The notes under the pieces were generated by a model that saw only the letters and a list, made by a program, of their open reading frames with translations, was not told the DNA's origin and searched no databases. From Stenotrophomonas rhizophila (GTDB lineage Bacteria > Pseudomonadota > Gammaproteobacteria > Xanthomonadales > Xanthomonadaceae): a DNA stretch of 64,000 bases. The stretch covers positions 1,667,605 through 1,731,604 of the forward strand of contig NZ_CP007597.1 in NCBI RefSeq assembly GCF_000661955.1, written 5' to 3'. Each line of letters starts with the position of its first letter. The stretch's first letter is position 1. The translations under genes were made by a program, and so were the position numbers. Positions 63,288 through 64,000 of the stretch are shown here, piece after piece.

Positions 63288-63415
63288 GTCGGTGGGTCGG
63301 GCGCTGGGCGCCCCTGCCCTTGGAGGCGAAATAAAGGAGGAGGGGGCGGCCGCAGGCCGACGCCGGAGGACATTCGCCGGAAAGGGTATGGGCGCCCAGC
63401 GCCCGACCCACCGAC
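63288..63415. repeat. 128-bp element with 26-bp perfect inverted ends
   Basis: The left end GTCGGTGGGTCGGGCGCTGG... (63288-63313) is the exact complement of the right end (63390-63415), enclosing 76 bp. The enclosed part has an AT/purine-rich patch (GCGAAATAAAGGAGGAGG) and a partial inner symmetry. It is too long and too perfect for an ordinary terminator, and it is MITE-like in form. No clear target duplication is seen. Confidence 0.85.
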
Positions 63416-63433
63416 CCCCGCGCTACCGAAGCG

Positions 63434-63859
63434 TCAGTGCCGATCCGCCTGCAGGTTGTCGAACGTCTCGGTGTAATCCTTGAACTCCGGAATCCGCTGC
63501 ACCAGGTCCGACGGAATCGGCTGCATGCCATCGGGCACCTGGATCTTGACCGAGCGCTTGGCCGGGTCCGGCGGGGCATCGGTGAGCGTGTTCTGGCGCA
63601 GCACCTGCAGCTGGCCGAACATGCCCTGCAGCAGCGCCTGCTGGCTCGGGTCGAGCGGAATTTCGATCTCGTCGATCTTCATGTGGCCGTTGGGCAGCAC
63701 GATGATGTTCGGCGCGGGTGCGCGGCGCACGGTAAGCATGCCGTCGCTGACGGTGATCTTCGGCTTGCCGCGCTCGGCACGATGGTTGCGGTATTCCTGG
63801 TCGCAGCCGGTGGCGGCCAGGCAGAACAGGGCGAACAGCAGCAGGCACAGCTTCTTCAT
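63434..63859 (-). CDS. Hypothetical lipoprotein
   Basis: A 141-residue lipoprotein: MKKLCLLLFALFCLAATGC with lipobox LAATGC (Cys19). The mature part has short beta-like stretches (KITVSDGMLTVRRAPAPNII, LPNGHMKIDEIEIPLDPSQQ) and a helical region (ALLQGMFGQLQVLRQNTL). It resembles in style the YggN/DUF2884 proteins, but I am not certain. The ATG at 63859 is chosen by the signal sequence. A partial gene lies upstream on the same strand. Confidence 0.7.
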   Translation of the reverse strand: MKKLCLLLFALFCLAATGCDQEYRNHRAERGKPKITVSDGMLTVRRAPAPNIIVLPNGHMKIDEIEIPLDPSQQALLQGMFGQLQVLRQNTLTDAPPDPAKRSVKIQVPDGMQPIPSDLVQRIPEFKDYTETFDNLQADRH

Positions 63860-63951
63860 GGTGGGCGCAGGCATGAAAAGGGGGAGGACCATTCTAGTCC
63901 TCCCCCCGTGCATGCGGGCCCGGCTGCGACCGAACGTCGCAGGCAGGGCGG

Positions 63952-64000
63952 TTACTTGCCGCAGTCGTCGATGTCGCTCTGGTCCATGGTGGCGTACGGC
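63952..64000 (-). CDS. Partial CDS, C-terminus only
   Basis: The last 15 codons of a minus-strand gene entering from beyond the window, ending ...PYATMDQSDIDDCGK then TAA. It is too short to identify. It is on the same strand as the lipoprotein gene 92 bp downstream. Confidence 0.5.
   Translation of the reverse strand, partial: PYATMDQSDIDDCGK

Overview
The window is high-GC, densely coded gammaproteobacterial chromosome. Gene content (rne/rluC divergent pair, sucA-sucB-lpdA, fused 2-oxoacid dehydrogenase E1, Xanthomonas-type 'transmembrane repetitive protein', POT transporter, ECF41 sigma factor) points to Xanthomonadaceae. The very large number of ~23-25 bp hairpins beginning with GTAG, which match the published SMAG family of Stenotrophomonas maltophilia, points to Stenotrophomonas. 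Everything looks like core or near-core chromosome. The one clear mobile element is an IS3-family IS150-type insertion sequence. I see no phage, CRISPR, rRNA or tRNA genes.

Layout. 0-7.7 kb: rne (RNase E, with an 11-unit in-frame 36-bp repeat), divergent rluC, zupT, a TonB-like lipoprotein, phhB and nfuA. 7.7-12.9 kb: a TonB-like proline-rich membrane protein, a SMAG array broken by the IS element, a barnase-like ribonuclease with its barstar inhibitor, and sodA. 12.9-25.4 kb: a phosphodiesterase-fold secreted protein, peptide transporter, rhomboid protease, acetyltransferase, cyclopropane synthase, dipeptidyl carboxypeptidase, glutathione peroxidase, thioredoxin-like protein and ferredoxin reductase. 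25.4-35.2 kb: ABC exporter, an ECF41 sigma factor with its carboxymuconolactone-decarboxylase partner, class I fumarase, LysE, GST, ArsC-like reductase, phospholipase A and a cold-shock protein. 35-49 kb: glycine-zipper lipoproteins, a membrane-anchored cytochrome, tcdA, tatD, fused E1 plus asparagine synthetase, FMN reductase and dnaB. 49-64 kb: lpdA, sucB and sucA, an acetyltransferase, roxA, a repeat-rich intergenic block, purB, a CBS-domain membrane protein, fumC and a lipoprotein.

Themes. Several TCA-cycle functions (2-oxoglutarate dehydrogenase, both fumarase classes) and oxidative-stress functions (sodA, gpx, fpr, AhpD-like protein) occur together. The most informative regulatory find is a pair of perfect TGTCACA-N16-CGTC promoters, one ahead of the ECF41 sigma gene and one ahead of its neighbour. 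Intergenic DNA is dominated by SMAG monomers, inverted pairs and tandem arrays with periods of 35, 46, 49 and 50 bp. There are also three larger palindromic or inverted-repeat elements (57.7 kb, 57.9-58.5 kb, 63.3 kb) that I cannot assign to a known family.
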